Source of the DNA: Actinoplanes sp. NBC_00393
Lineage (GTDB): Bacteria; Actinomycetota; Actinomycetes; Mycobacteriales; Micromonosporaceae
Assembly: GCF_036053395.1 (NCBI RefSeq)
Contig: NZ_CP107942.1
Location: forward strand, 2,756,501 to 2,820,500
DNA: 64,000 nucleotides
Reading direction: 5' to 3'
The notes under the pieces are model-generated. The model worked only from the letters and a program-made list of their open reading frames with translations, made no database searches and was not told the DNA's origin. The position numbers were made by a program, and so were the translations under genes. This document shows, piece by piece, positions 14,807 to 22,759 of the stretch (the first letter of the stretch is position 1; every line of letters starts with the position of its first letter).

Positions 14807-17461
14807 ATGCCTTTGGCGAGGCGAGGATCCGGGGTGCGTGACAGGGCCGCCACCAGGATGCCGCTGATCGAGGCCAAGACCGCCCGGCCGCAGCTGACGC
14901 GATCCCCGGTCGACCGGCCACGGCTGTGCGAGATGCTGGACACCGCCATGGGCTCGCCGGTGATCCTGGTCTGCGCCGGCGCCGGCTGGGGCAAGACCCT
15001 GCTCGTCTCCGCCTGGGCGCAGGGCCGCGACCACCCGGTCGCCTGGCTGAGCCTGGACCGGCACGACAACGATCCGCAGCTGTTCTGGGCGTACGTGGTC
15101 GCCGCGCTGCGGGTCGCCGGCGCGGTGCCGGAGGGCAACCCGCTCGCCGACCTCAGTTCTGTGCCGGCCGACCAGGCCGAACGGGTTCGCAGGCTCGCCG
15201 ACGGCCTGGGCCGCCTGCCGCATCCGACCGTGCTGGTCATCGACGATTTCCACGAGATCACCGACGAGCAGGTGATCGGCGAGATGAACGACCTGCTGCG
15301 GCATCCGCTGGCCGGGTTTCGCCTGCTGCTGATCAGCCGTGCCGAGCCTGCCCTGCCGCTGCACCGGCTGCGAGCCGCGGGGCAGGTCACCGAGATCCGG
15401 GCGAAGGACCTGGCGTTCACCGAGGGCGAGGCGGCGACCCTGCTCGGCGGGCACGGGCACACCCCCACCGCGCCGGACCTGGCCGTCCTGGTGCAGCGTA
15501 CCGAGGGCTGGGCGGCCGGGCTGAGTCTCAGCGCCGGTTATCTGGCCGGCCGGGGCGACTCCGGTGATCTCGCCGAATTCACCGGCCACACCCGCGGCGT
15601 CATCGAGTACCTGATCGGCGAGGTGCTGTCCGGGCGGTCCCGTCGCCAGCGGCGGTTCCTGCTGCAGACCAGCATCTGCGAGCGGCTCTGCGCGGATCTG
15701 GCCAACGCGATCACCGCCCAGCACGACGGGCAGCGCACCCTGGAACAGCTGGAGTCCTCCAACGACTTCGTGGTCCGGCTCGGCGAGAAACCGCTCTGGT
15801 TCCGCTATCACCACCTGCTGCGCGAAGCGCTCGGGCACAACCTGCTGCGGGAGACTCCCACGCTGGTGTACGAACTGCACCGGCGCGCGGCCCGCTGGTA
15901 CGCCAGCAACAACTCGGTCATGGAGGCGCTCAACCACGCGATCGCCGCCCAGGACTGGGCGTACGTCGGGCGGCTGGTGACTGGCGAGGCCGCCCCGCTC
16001 ATCCTCTCCGCGCACCGGCATTCGCTCGCGCGGGTCCTGCAGCAGGTGCCGGCGGAAAAGCTGAACTCCTCACCCGAGCTCGTCGTCTGCGCAGCGGTGC
16101 TGCTGTTCCACAGCGGCGACTACGACGCCATCCCGGCCCGCGTCGAGCACGCCCGCCGGATGCTGCGCCGCCGCCCCGACCACACCCGCCGGCCGGTCGA
16201 GATCATGCTGCTCACCCTGCAGCTGGCGGCCGACCGCGTGGTCGGTGACATGCCCGCCGTCCACGCCGGCAGCACCGATCTGCTGGCGATGCTGTCCGCG
16301 CAGGCCCGGGCCGAGGGCGCCGCGGTCGTCCAGCACCGCGCCATCGCCTTGAACAACCGGGGCCTCGCGCAGCTCTGGCTGGGCCGGCCCGAGGCAGCGG
16401 CCCGTGACCTGTGGGCCGCGGCGAGCGCCGCCCGGACCGCCGGTCTCGACCTGGCCGAGATCAACGCGGTGGGTCACCTCGCCCTGCTGCAGGTCATGTG
16501 CGGGTCGGTCCACGAAGCCGCCGGGCTCGCCGCCGGCGCCCGGGACCTGATCGAACGCGGTGGCTGGCGCAACACCATCCAGTCGGTCGCCACCCATCTG
16601 GCCCAGGCGCTGATCCATCTGGAACGCCGTGACCTGGTCGCGGCGGAGCAGGCCGCCACGGCCGGGATGCGGGCGCACGACAGCGACCCGGAAGCCGCCC
16701 AGCGGATCGTGGTGCACGGCGTGCGAGCCCGCCTCGCGCTGGCGCACGGCGACCTCGCGACGGCCCGCCACCACCTGCACTCGGCGCGCGAGGACCGCAA
16801 CGCCCGGATGCGGGTGCCGGGCCTGGACCGGTGGTTGTCGCTGGCCGATGACGAGGTTGAGCTGGCTGCGGGCCACCCGGAGAAGATCGCGCAGCGTCCC
16901 GGCGGGGAGACCGACGATCTGCGGCATCAGGTCGTCCGGGCCCGGGCAGCTCTGGGCGTACGCAATCCGCGTCTTGCCGAGCAGCTGCTCAGCGTGACCC
17001 GCCCTGCCGTGCCGGCGCACACCGTGGCCGCGGTCGAGGCCGGCATCATCAGCGCGCTGATCGCCGACGGCCGGGGACATGCCGGCCAGGCCGCCGCATT
17101 GCTGAGCGACGCGGTCGTGCTGGCCGAACGGGAGGGGATCCGGCGCCCGTTCCACACCCACGCCGGTGGCCGGCTCGAGGAGCTGCTGCACCGCCTGCAG
17201 TTGAGCAATACCGGCGCCACCACGGCGTTCATCGACGAGATCCGCGCGGCGCACCGCGCCGGCAGCGCCGAAGGGCTGAGCGAACGGGAGACGGAGGTGT
17301 TGCGCCTGCTGCCCACCAACCTGACCGCCGGGCAGATCGCCACCGAGCTGGGCATCTCGATCAATACCGTCCGGGCTCATCAGCGAGCGATCTACCGCAA
17401 ATCCGGCGCGGCCCGGCGCAGCGACACCGTCGTCTGGGCCCGCGAGCACGGCCTGCTCTGA
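14807..17461 (+). CDS. LAL-type LuxR family transcriptional regulator (MalT-like)
   Basis: 884 residues, a large ATP-binding regulator. Walker A is CAGAGWGKTLL near residue 58, Walker B LVIDDF near 145, then a winged helix/TPR-like superhelix of about 500 residues and a C-terminal LuxR DNA-binding domain LSERETEVLRLLPTNLTAG with NTVRAHQRAIYRKSGA. ATG 14807 follows GAGGTGG at good spacing; upstream ATGs at 14675 and 14768 would overlap the preceding gene or lack a ribosome site. Ligand and targets unknown. It is paralogous to the regulator at 20109-22595; the two flank the glutaminase-lipoprotein pair. Confidence 0.9.
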   Translation: MPLARRGSGVRDRAATRMPLIEAKTARPQLTRSPVDRPRLCEMLDTAMGSPVILVCAGAGWGKTLLVSAWAQGRDHPVAWLSLDRHDNDPQLFWAYVVAALRVAGAVPEGNPLADLSSVPADQAERVRRLADGLGRLPHPTVLVIDDFHEITDEQVIGEMNDLLRHPLAGFRLLLISRAEPALPLHRLRAAGQVTEIRAKDLAFTEGEAATLLGGHGHTPTAPDLAVLVQRTEGWAAGLSLSAGYLAGRGDSGDLAEFTGHTRGVIEYLIGEVLSGRSRRQRRFLLQTSICERLCADLANAITAQHDGQRTLEQLESSNDFVVRLGEKPLWFRYHHLLREALGHNLLRETPTLVYELHRRAARWYASNNSVMEALNHAIAAQDWAYVGRLVTGEAAPLILSAHRHSLARVLQQVPAEKLNSSPELVVCAAVLLFHSGDYDAIPARVEHARRMLRRRPDHTRRPVEIMLLTLQLAADRVVGDMPAVHAGSTDLLAMLSAQARAEGAAVVQHRAIALNNRGLAQLWLGRPEAAARDLWAAASAARTAGLDLAEINAVGHLALLQVMCGSVHEAAGLAAGARDLIERGGWRNTIQSVATHLAQALIHLERRDLVAAEQAATAGMRAHDSDPEAAQRIVVHGVRARLALAHGDLATARHHLHSAREDRNARMRVPGLDRWLSLADDEVELAAGHPEKIAQRPGGETDDLRHQVVRARAALGVRNPRLAEQLLSVTRPAVPAHTVAAVEAGIISALIADGRGHAGQAAALLSDAVVLAEREGIRRPFHTHAGGRLEELLHRLQLSNTGATTAFIDEIRAAHRAGSAEGLSERETEVLRLLPTNLTAGQIATELGISINTVRAHQRAIYRKSGAARRSDTVVWAREHGLL

Positions 17462-17490
17462 GATCACCCGTCGGCGGGCCCGCTGTGAGG

Positions 17491-18318
17491 TCACCCGTTC
17501 CCGGGCCGGATCTGCAGGACCCGCGCGATGCCGGGCTGCCCGGGATCGTCGGTGATGTCGTCGCCGTCGAGCCAGCAGCCGATCACGTGCGCGAGCTCGC
17601 CCGGGTGGCTGTAGTTCATCGCATGCGCCGCGCCGTCGATCATCACCACCGTCAGGTGTGGCGGCGCCAGCCGGCCGAGCTCGCGCACCCGCGTCATCGG
17701 CGGCATCAGCGGGTCGCGGCTGCCGAGCACGGCGAGGGTGGGCACCGGCGTGCGCAGCAGACGTTCCAGGGAGGGGAACCGCACCAGCTCGCTGAACAGG
17801 TGCAGCCCGTTCACCGGGCCGAAGTGCAGGTAGTCGGGCAGCACGACCGGGATCATCCGCGGGCTCTCGCGGCGCACGTCGCGGGCGAGCTGCAGCAGCG
17901 CCCGCCCCAGCGGCTGGTTGTGCATGCCGCCGGCGGGGGAGGCCAGCACGATTCCGGCCACCCGCTCGGGCGCGCTGTGCGCCACCTCGAGCGACACCGG
18001 CCCGCCCATCGAGTTGCCGACCAGGTACACCCGCTCCAGCTCCAGCGCGTCGAGTAGCTCGAGCAGCGCCCAGGCCAGCGAGGGGATCCCGAGCGCATGG
18101 CCCCAGGCCGCGCTGCGCCCGTAGCCGGGCAGATCGGGTACGAGCGTCGTCGCGCGCCCGGCCAGCGCCCGGGCGGTCGGCAACAGATAGCTTCCGGACA
18201 CCGCGAAGCCGTGTACGTGTACCAGCGGGACGGATCCGGGCACCTCGGGTCCGATGCGGACGAACACCGGACGTCCCTGGACCTTGATCCGGCGCTCACG
18301 CCAGCCCGTCTCCGCCAC
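17491..18318 (-). CDS. Alpha/beta hydrolase (serine type)
   Basis: 275 residues from GTG 18318. The fold is shown by VHVHGFAVSGSYL (oxyanion loop), DLPGYGRS, the nucleophile elbow VGNSMGG, the acid in GSRDPLMPP and the base His in IDGAAHAMNYSHP. The sequence resembles the 2-hydroxymuconate semialdehyde hydrolase/chloroperoxidase-like group, which cleave C-C or ester bonds; the exact substrate is open. An ATG at 18378 would add 20 residues that look noncoding. Divergent from the glutaminase gene, with less than 100 bases between starts. Confidence 0.85.
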   Translation of the reverse strand: MAETGWRERRIKVQGRPVFVRIGPEVPGSVPLVHVHGFAVSGSYLLPTARALAGRATTLVPDLPGYGRSAAWGHALGIPSLAWALLELLDALELERVYLVGNSMGGPVSLEVAHSAPERVAGIVLASPAGGMHNQPLGRALLQLARDVRRESPRMIPVVLPDYLHFGPVNGLHLFSELVRFPSLERLLRTPVPTLAVLGSRDPLMPPMTRVRELGRLAPPHLTVVMIDGAAHAMNYSHPGELAHVIGCWLDGDDITDDPGQPGIARVLQIRPGNG

Positions 18319-18407
18319 CCGGCCATTGTCGGGCGGGTCCCGCGCACCCGGCGTCACCCGTCGCGGATGAAGCCGCATCGACGGTCGGCGACTTACGTTG
18401 GTGATCG

Positions 18408-19421
18408 ATGGAGATTCTCGAGAACGACGTCGTCCCGTACGTCTCGACCGGCGAGCTGCCCTCCCCGGAACACGTGCGGCTGTCCCTCGACCAGGCGTAC
18501 GAGCGGTACCGGACCGTGACCGCCGGTGCCTGCTCCCAGGTGTATCCGGCGCTGGCCCGCGTGCCGGCCGACCTGTTCGGCATCTGCGCGGCCGGCGCCC
18601 GCGGCGGTTCGTACGCGGTCGGGGACGCCGACCATGGCTTCACGATCATGAGTGTGGCCAAGCCGTTCGTGTTCGCCCTGATCTGCCAGACCGCCGGGCC
18701 GGAGCCGATCCGCCGGCGGCTCGGTGTCAACGCCACCGGGCTGCCGTTCAACTCGCTCGCGGCGGTCGAGCGGGGCCCGGACGGCCGTACGAATCCGATG
18801 GTCAACCCTGGGGCGATCGCCACCGCCAGCCTGGCGCCCGGCGCCACCACCGAGGCCCGATGGGCCTTCCTGCGCGACGGACTGTCCCGGTTCGCCGGCC
18901 GGGAGCTGACGCTCGACGACGAGGTCTATGCCTCCGCGTCGGCGACCAACCACCGCAACCGGGCTCTCGCCGACCTGCTGCACGCCTACCGGCTGCTCGA
19001 CAGCGATCCGGTCGAAGCCGTCGACCTGTACACCCGGCAGAGCTGTGTGCGGGTCACCGCCACCGACCTCGCGGTAATGGGCGCCACCCTCGCCAACGGC
19101 GGCGTGAACCCGCGCACCCGGGAACGCGTGGTGGACAGCTCGGTCTGTCACTACGCGCTCGCGGTGATGGCCACCTCCGGTCTGTACGAGACGTCCGGGG
19201 ACTGGCTGTACGACGTCGGTGTGCCGGGCAAGAGCGGCATCGGCGGCGGCATCATCGTCGTCTCGCCCGGCAAGGGTGGTCTGGCCGCGTTCGCCCCACC
19301 GCTCGACGGCTACGGCAACAGCGTCAAGGGCCAGTTGGCAGCGCGGTTCCTTTCGCAACGGCTCGGACTGACCCTGTTCGCCTCCGAGCCTGCGGGCCCT
19401 CTGGCCGGGGAGCTCCGGTGA
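18408..19421 (+). CDS. glsA: Glutaminase, serine-dependent beta-lactamase fold
   Basis: Hydrolyses L-glutamine to glutamate and ammonia in the cytoplasm. The 337 residues contain the catalytic S-x-x-K pair as Ser82 and Lys85 in IMSVAKPFVF, the family signature NPMVNPGAIA, YASASATNHRNRALA, and the glycine-rich GKSGIGGGIIVVSPGKGG near the end. Length is slightly over the usual 310. The stop overlaps the GTG of a lipoprotein gene (GTGA), so the two are translationally coupled. Why an exported lipoprotein should be coupled to glutaminase is unclear. Confidence 0.95.
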   Translation: MEILENDVVPYVSTGELPSPEHVRLSLDQAYERYRTVTAGACSQVYPALARVPADLFGICAAGARGGSYAVGDADHGFTIMSVAKPFVFALICQTAGPEPIRRRLGVNATGLPFNSLAAVERGPDGRTNPMVNPGAIATASLAPGATTEARWAFLRDGLSRFAGRELTLDDEVYASASATNHRNRALADLLHAYRLLDSDPVEAVDLYTRQSCVRVTATDLAVMGATLANGGVNPRTRERVVDSSVCHYALAVMATSGLYETSGDWLYDVGVPGKSGIGGGIIVVSPGKGGLAAFAPPLDGYGNSVKGQLAARFLSQRLGLTLFASEPAGPLAGELR

Positions 19422-20098
19422 AAGGACTGCGGATCCTGGCGGTCGCGGCGACGCTGGCGGTTACCGGCTGCAGCGGCGACGCCCAGGTGCGGCGCACCGA
19501 GAGGCAGCTTGCCGAGAAGCAGGAGGCGTACGCCGAGGCGCAGGCCGCCCTCGCCGGCCAGGTCGACGCCTTCTGCCGCAGCAGCACGAGCTATGTGACG
19601 GCGCTCGACCGCTACGGCGACCTGCTCAACGAGACCGCGCCGACCGTGGGCGACGTCAAGGACGCCGGCGCTGAGCTGAGCGAACCGCGCGCCGAGGTCA
19701 TCGCCGCGGCCGAGCAGCTGGCCACCGCACGGCAGGACCTGGCGACGGCTGAGAAGGAGCTGGCCGCCGCCCGCGCCGAAGCCTCGCTGCCGCCCGCGCC
19801 GGCCCCGTCGGCAGCGTCTGCCCCGGCCGCGCCGTCGGTGCCCAGCACCACCGTCAACCGGGTGAAGCAGGCCGACGCCGAGCTGACGGCCGCTCAGCAG
19901 GGCATCAGCGATCAGACGCCGCTGAAGCAGGCGTCCGAGCGGTTCAACGCGGCGGCCGTCGCGCTGGAGATGTCGTGGCTGCGCCTGCTCAGCGAGGCCG
20001 GCTGCCTCAGCGAGGAGCAGCACCGCCTGGCGCTCGCCTCCACCGCCGCGGTTCAGCAGACCCTGAAGCTGACCGGCTACTGGACACCGAGCCGTTAG
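19418..20098 (+). CDS. Lipoprotein with coiled-coil segments
   Basis: 226 residues with a lipoprotein signal: short basic start, hydrophobic AVAATLAV and lipobox VTGC, giving Cys18 as the lipidated residue. The mature part is almost all helical: RRTERQLAEKQEAYAEAQAA, then AEQLATARQDLATAEKELAA, a Pro/Ala spacer (about 128-142), and another helix pair with a few Cys (VDAFCR; EAGCLSEEQ). It should be anchored to the outer face of the membrane. GTG start overlaps the glutaminase stop by four bases. No known family; role in envelope or as a partner of the cytoplasmic glutaminase operon is speculative. Confidence 0.75.
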   Translation: MKGLRILAVAATLAVTGCSGDAQVRRTERQLAEKQEAYAEAQAALAGQVDAFCRSSTSYVTALDRYGDLLNETAPTVGDVKDAGAELSEPRAEVIAAAEQLATARQDLATAEKELAAARAEASLPPAPAPSAASAPAAPSVPSTTVNRVKQADAELTAAQQGISDQTPLKQASERFNAAAVALEMSWLRLLSEAGCLSEEQHRLALASTAAVQQTLKLTGYWTPSR

Positions 20099-20108
20099 AC
20101 CTGCCCGG

Positions 20109-22595
20109 TCAGAGGAGGCCGAGGCGGTGGGCGATGTCCACCGCCTCACGGCGCCGGGCCGCGCCGAGCTTGCGGTAGATCGAGCGCAGGTGCGCCTTGA
20201 TGGTGGTCACCGAGACGCCCAGGTGATCGGCGATCTCCTGGGCGGTGAGCACGCTCGGCAGGAACTGCAGCACCTCGGTCTCCCGGCTGCTGAGCGGTTC
20301 GGGGAGTGCGGCGCCGGGGGCGGGCGGCCGCTGCCCGGACGCCGGATCGATGCCGGCCAGGCGGAGCCGCCGCAACGGGCGGCGGATGCCGTCCGGCTCG
20401 GCCAGGGCGGCGGCCCGGGCCGCGGCAGCCGCGGCCCGCGACGTCTTGCCCTGGGCGTCGGCGAGCAGGGCCAGGGAGATCCACGCCTGCACGGCCGCTA
20501 TCCGGTCCGGACCGTTCGCGGCCGCGGCCAGCAACTGTTCGCCGGAGCTGTCACCGGCCGCGATCAGCGCCTGGCCGAGCACGGCCTGCTCGGCCATCAT
20601 CAGGGCGGTCCGGTCCCGGTAGCGGGCCACCACCTGCGCCGGGAGGCCGTGCGCCACGTCGAGCCCACTCTCCACCAGGTTGATCCAGCGTTGCAGGAAC
20701 GGGGCGTTCAGGGCGTAGACGTCCTCCTGACGTGCCTGCCGCAGGTACAACCGGGCGGATCCCACGTCCTCGGTGGCCAGCAGCAGGTGGACCAGCACCA
20801 CCGAGGACATCACGATCAGGGCGGCCTCGGGCGGATTGGCTTCGGTACGCAGGGTGCGCCGCCAATGATCGCGGGCCTCGGTGATCCGGTCGCGTTCCAC
20901 CTCGATCAGGGCCAGGGCCAGCTGTCCTGCCATGGCCTGCGCGGTGGCGGACAGTCCGTGCTGTTCGGCGAGCTGCTGCGCGGAGCCGGCGTGCGTCTCT
21001 GCGAGGCCGAGGTCGCCCTGGAAGTACGCCAGCAGAGCGAGGTGGCCTGACGCATTGAGGTCGATCAGCTCCAGACCGGTCGTGCGGGCGGCGCGCAGTG
21101 CCGACCAGAGATGCCGTTCGGCCTGCTCGAGCCGGCCGCTCCAGAGCAGGCCGACCCCTTTGTTGTTCGTGGCGACAGCGCGCAGCTGCAGCAACAGCGG
21201 AAGGCGGCCGGTGTCCGCGGTGCTGAGCCGCCCGAGTACCTCGGTGGCCGCCTCGACGAGGTTCGGCATGTCACCGTGGACCCGGTGGACCGTGCCGATC
21301 TCGAGCAGGCCCAGGGCCGCATCGACCGCCAGCCGGTCGGCCGTGTCGCGACCGGCGAGCATGGCCCGGGACCGCCCGATCCAGCTCGGGACCGCGGCGA
21401 AGTCGCCGGCGACGAAGGCCAGCAGGGCGGCGCAGAGGGCCAGTTCCGGTGTGGTGGGCAGGAACTGCGGCGGGACCCGCTGCACCGCGTCGACCACGAG
21501 CCTTCGTTCGGCGGAGACGATCCGGGTCACTGCGAGCTCGGCCACCAGCCGGCCCAGATAGGCCCAGTCGGCGGCGTCCGCCGCATGCCGCAGGGCTTCG
21601 GGGACGGAGCGTTCGGCGGCGTACCAGTGCGCCGCAGTGACATGCAGCCGGGCGACCAGTCCCGGCGCCTCGCTCTCCAGCCGCCGCCGCAGCATCGCCC
21701 GCAGCTGACCGTGGTAGCGGAAGTATCGATCGGCGTCGTCGTCGCTGGTGACCAGGCCGGTGTCGCGGGCGAGCGCGCCGAGGGTGTGCTCGCTGTCCCC
21801 GATGCCGGTGAGGGTTTCGGCAAGCGCCGGGGTGAGCTGTTCGACGACGCTGGTGCGCAGCAGGAATCGCCGGATCGGCGCCGGCAGCGGGTCGACGACC
21901 TCGCGCCACAGGTAGTCGTCGATGGCGCGGGGATCGTCGGACTCGGCGGCCAGCCGGACTCCGAGCGGCCATCCTTCGCCGATGCTGGGATCGCCACCGC
22001 CGAGTAGACCGACCAGGTCCGCGGCCTCGGCGGCGTGCAGGGCGAGCTCCTCGACGCCGATCGTGATCAAACGGCCGGCGTCGGGCAGAGCCGGCTGGTT
22101 GCGGCAGAGCAACACCAGGCGCAGCCCGGCCGGAAGATGGGCGACCAGGGTGGCCAGCGCGCGTTCGGTCGAGGTTCCCGTCAGCAGGTGCAGGTCGTCG
22201 AGTATCAGTGCCGACGAAGCGTTCCGGCGATCAAAAACGGACGCCAGCCGGTCCAGCAAGGTTCTGACAGCCGCCTCGTCGCCGGCCGGCATATCGACAG
22301 GGGACAAACCCATGGCCGCGGCGATTCCGGAGCAGAGCGCCGCGACGCCGGTGTGCCGGCGCCGCACGGTCAGCCAGGCCACCCGGTCCGGTCGCGGCTG
22401 CTCCGCCGCCCAGGCGGCGACGAGCGTCGTCTTGCCCCAGCCTGCTCCGGCGCGCAGCACGGTCACCGGGTGGGTCGCGCCGGCCTCGAGCAGGCCATGC
22501 AGCCGGGCACGCCGAAGGTGCGGCTGCGGCACCACCGGCCGGCCGGCCTCCAGCCCGAACCGAGAAACGGCAGCATGCCGGGCTGACTCGTCCAT
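20109..22595 (-). CDS. LAL-type LuxR family transcriptional regulator (MalT-like)
   Basis: 828 residues. Walker A RAGAGWGKTTL near residue 50, Walker B ALILDDLHLL near 133, a long helical repeat region with the paralogue-specific AVQRVPPQFLPTTPELALCA, and a C-terminal LuxR helix-turn-helix LSSRETEVLQFLPSVLTAQ and TTIKAHLRSIYRKLGAARR. Its helical region aligns by eye with the regulator at 14807-17461, so the two are paralogues. Tail to tail with the lipoprotein gene, 10 bases apart. Start ATG 22595 fits homologous N termini (SRFGLEAGRPVVPQPHLRR). Ligand and targets unknown. Confidence 0.9.
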   Translation of the reverse strand: MDESARHAAVSRFGLEAGRPVVPQPHLRRARLHGLLEAGATHPVTVLRAGAGWGKTTLVAAWAAEQPRPDRVAWLTVRRRHTGVAALCSGIAAAMGLSPVDMPAGDEAAVRTLLDRLASVFDRRNASSALILDDLHLLTGTSTERALATLVAHLPAGLRLVLLCRNQPALPDAGRLITIGVEELALHAAEAADLVGLLGGGDPSIGEGWPLGVRLAAESDDPRAIDDYLWREVVDPLPAPIRRFLLRTSVVEQLTPALAETLTGIGDSEHTLGALARDTGLVTSDDDADRYFRYHGQLRAMLRRRLESEAPGLVARLHVTAAHWYAAERSVPEALRHAADAADWAYLGRLVAELAVTRIVSAERRLVVDAVQRVPPQFLPTTPELALCAALLAFVAGDFAAVPSWIGRSRAMLAGRDTADRLAVDAALGLLEIGTVHRVHGDMPNLVEAATEVLGRLSTADTGRLPLLLQLRAVATNNKGVGLLWSGRLEQAERHLWSALRAARTTGLELIDLNASGHLALLAYFQGDLGLAETHAGSAQQLAEQHGLSATAQAMAGQLALALIEVERDRITEARDHWRRTLRTEANPPEAALIVMSSVVLVHLLLATEDVGSARLYLRQARQEDVYALNAPFLQRWINLVESGLDVAHGLPAQVVARYRDRTALMMAEQAVLGQALIAAGDSSGEQLLAAAANGPDRIAAVQAWISLALLADAQGKTSRAAAAAARAAALAEPDGIRRPLRRLRLAGIDPASGQRPPAPGAALPEPLSSRETEVLQFLPSVLTAQEIADHLGVSVTTIKAHLRSIYRKLGAARRREAVDIAHRLGLL

Positions 22596-22759
22596 CGATC
22601 ACCGCCTCGGCCATGCCCGGCGCCACGGCGAACGCTTCGCCGCTGCCGTTGAACCTACGCGCCGGTTCGGGCGCCGGCCGCTGCTGCGCCGGAGATCGAC
22701 GGTGATCATAAACGATCATGGTGGGCCCGGGGTGCCGACCCGGCCGATGTCGAGGGCGG

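Noticed and set aside
22701..22720. GATCATaaacGATCAT direct repeat between the LuxR and ATPase genes
   Set aside because: Short and only two copies; could be a regulatory site for the LuxR gene but nothing else supports it.
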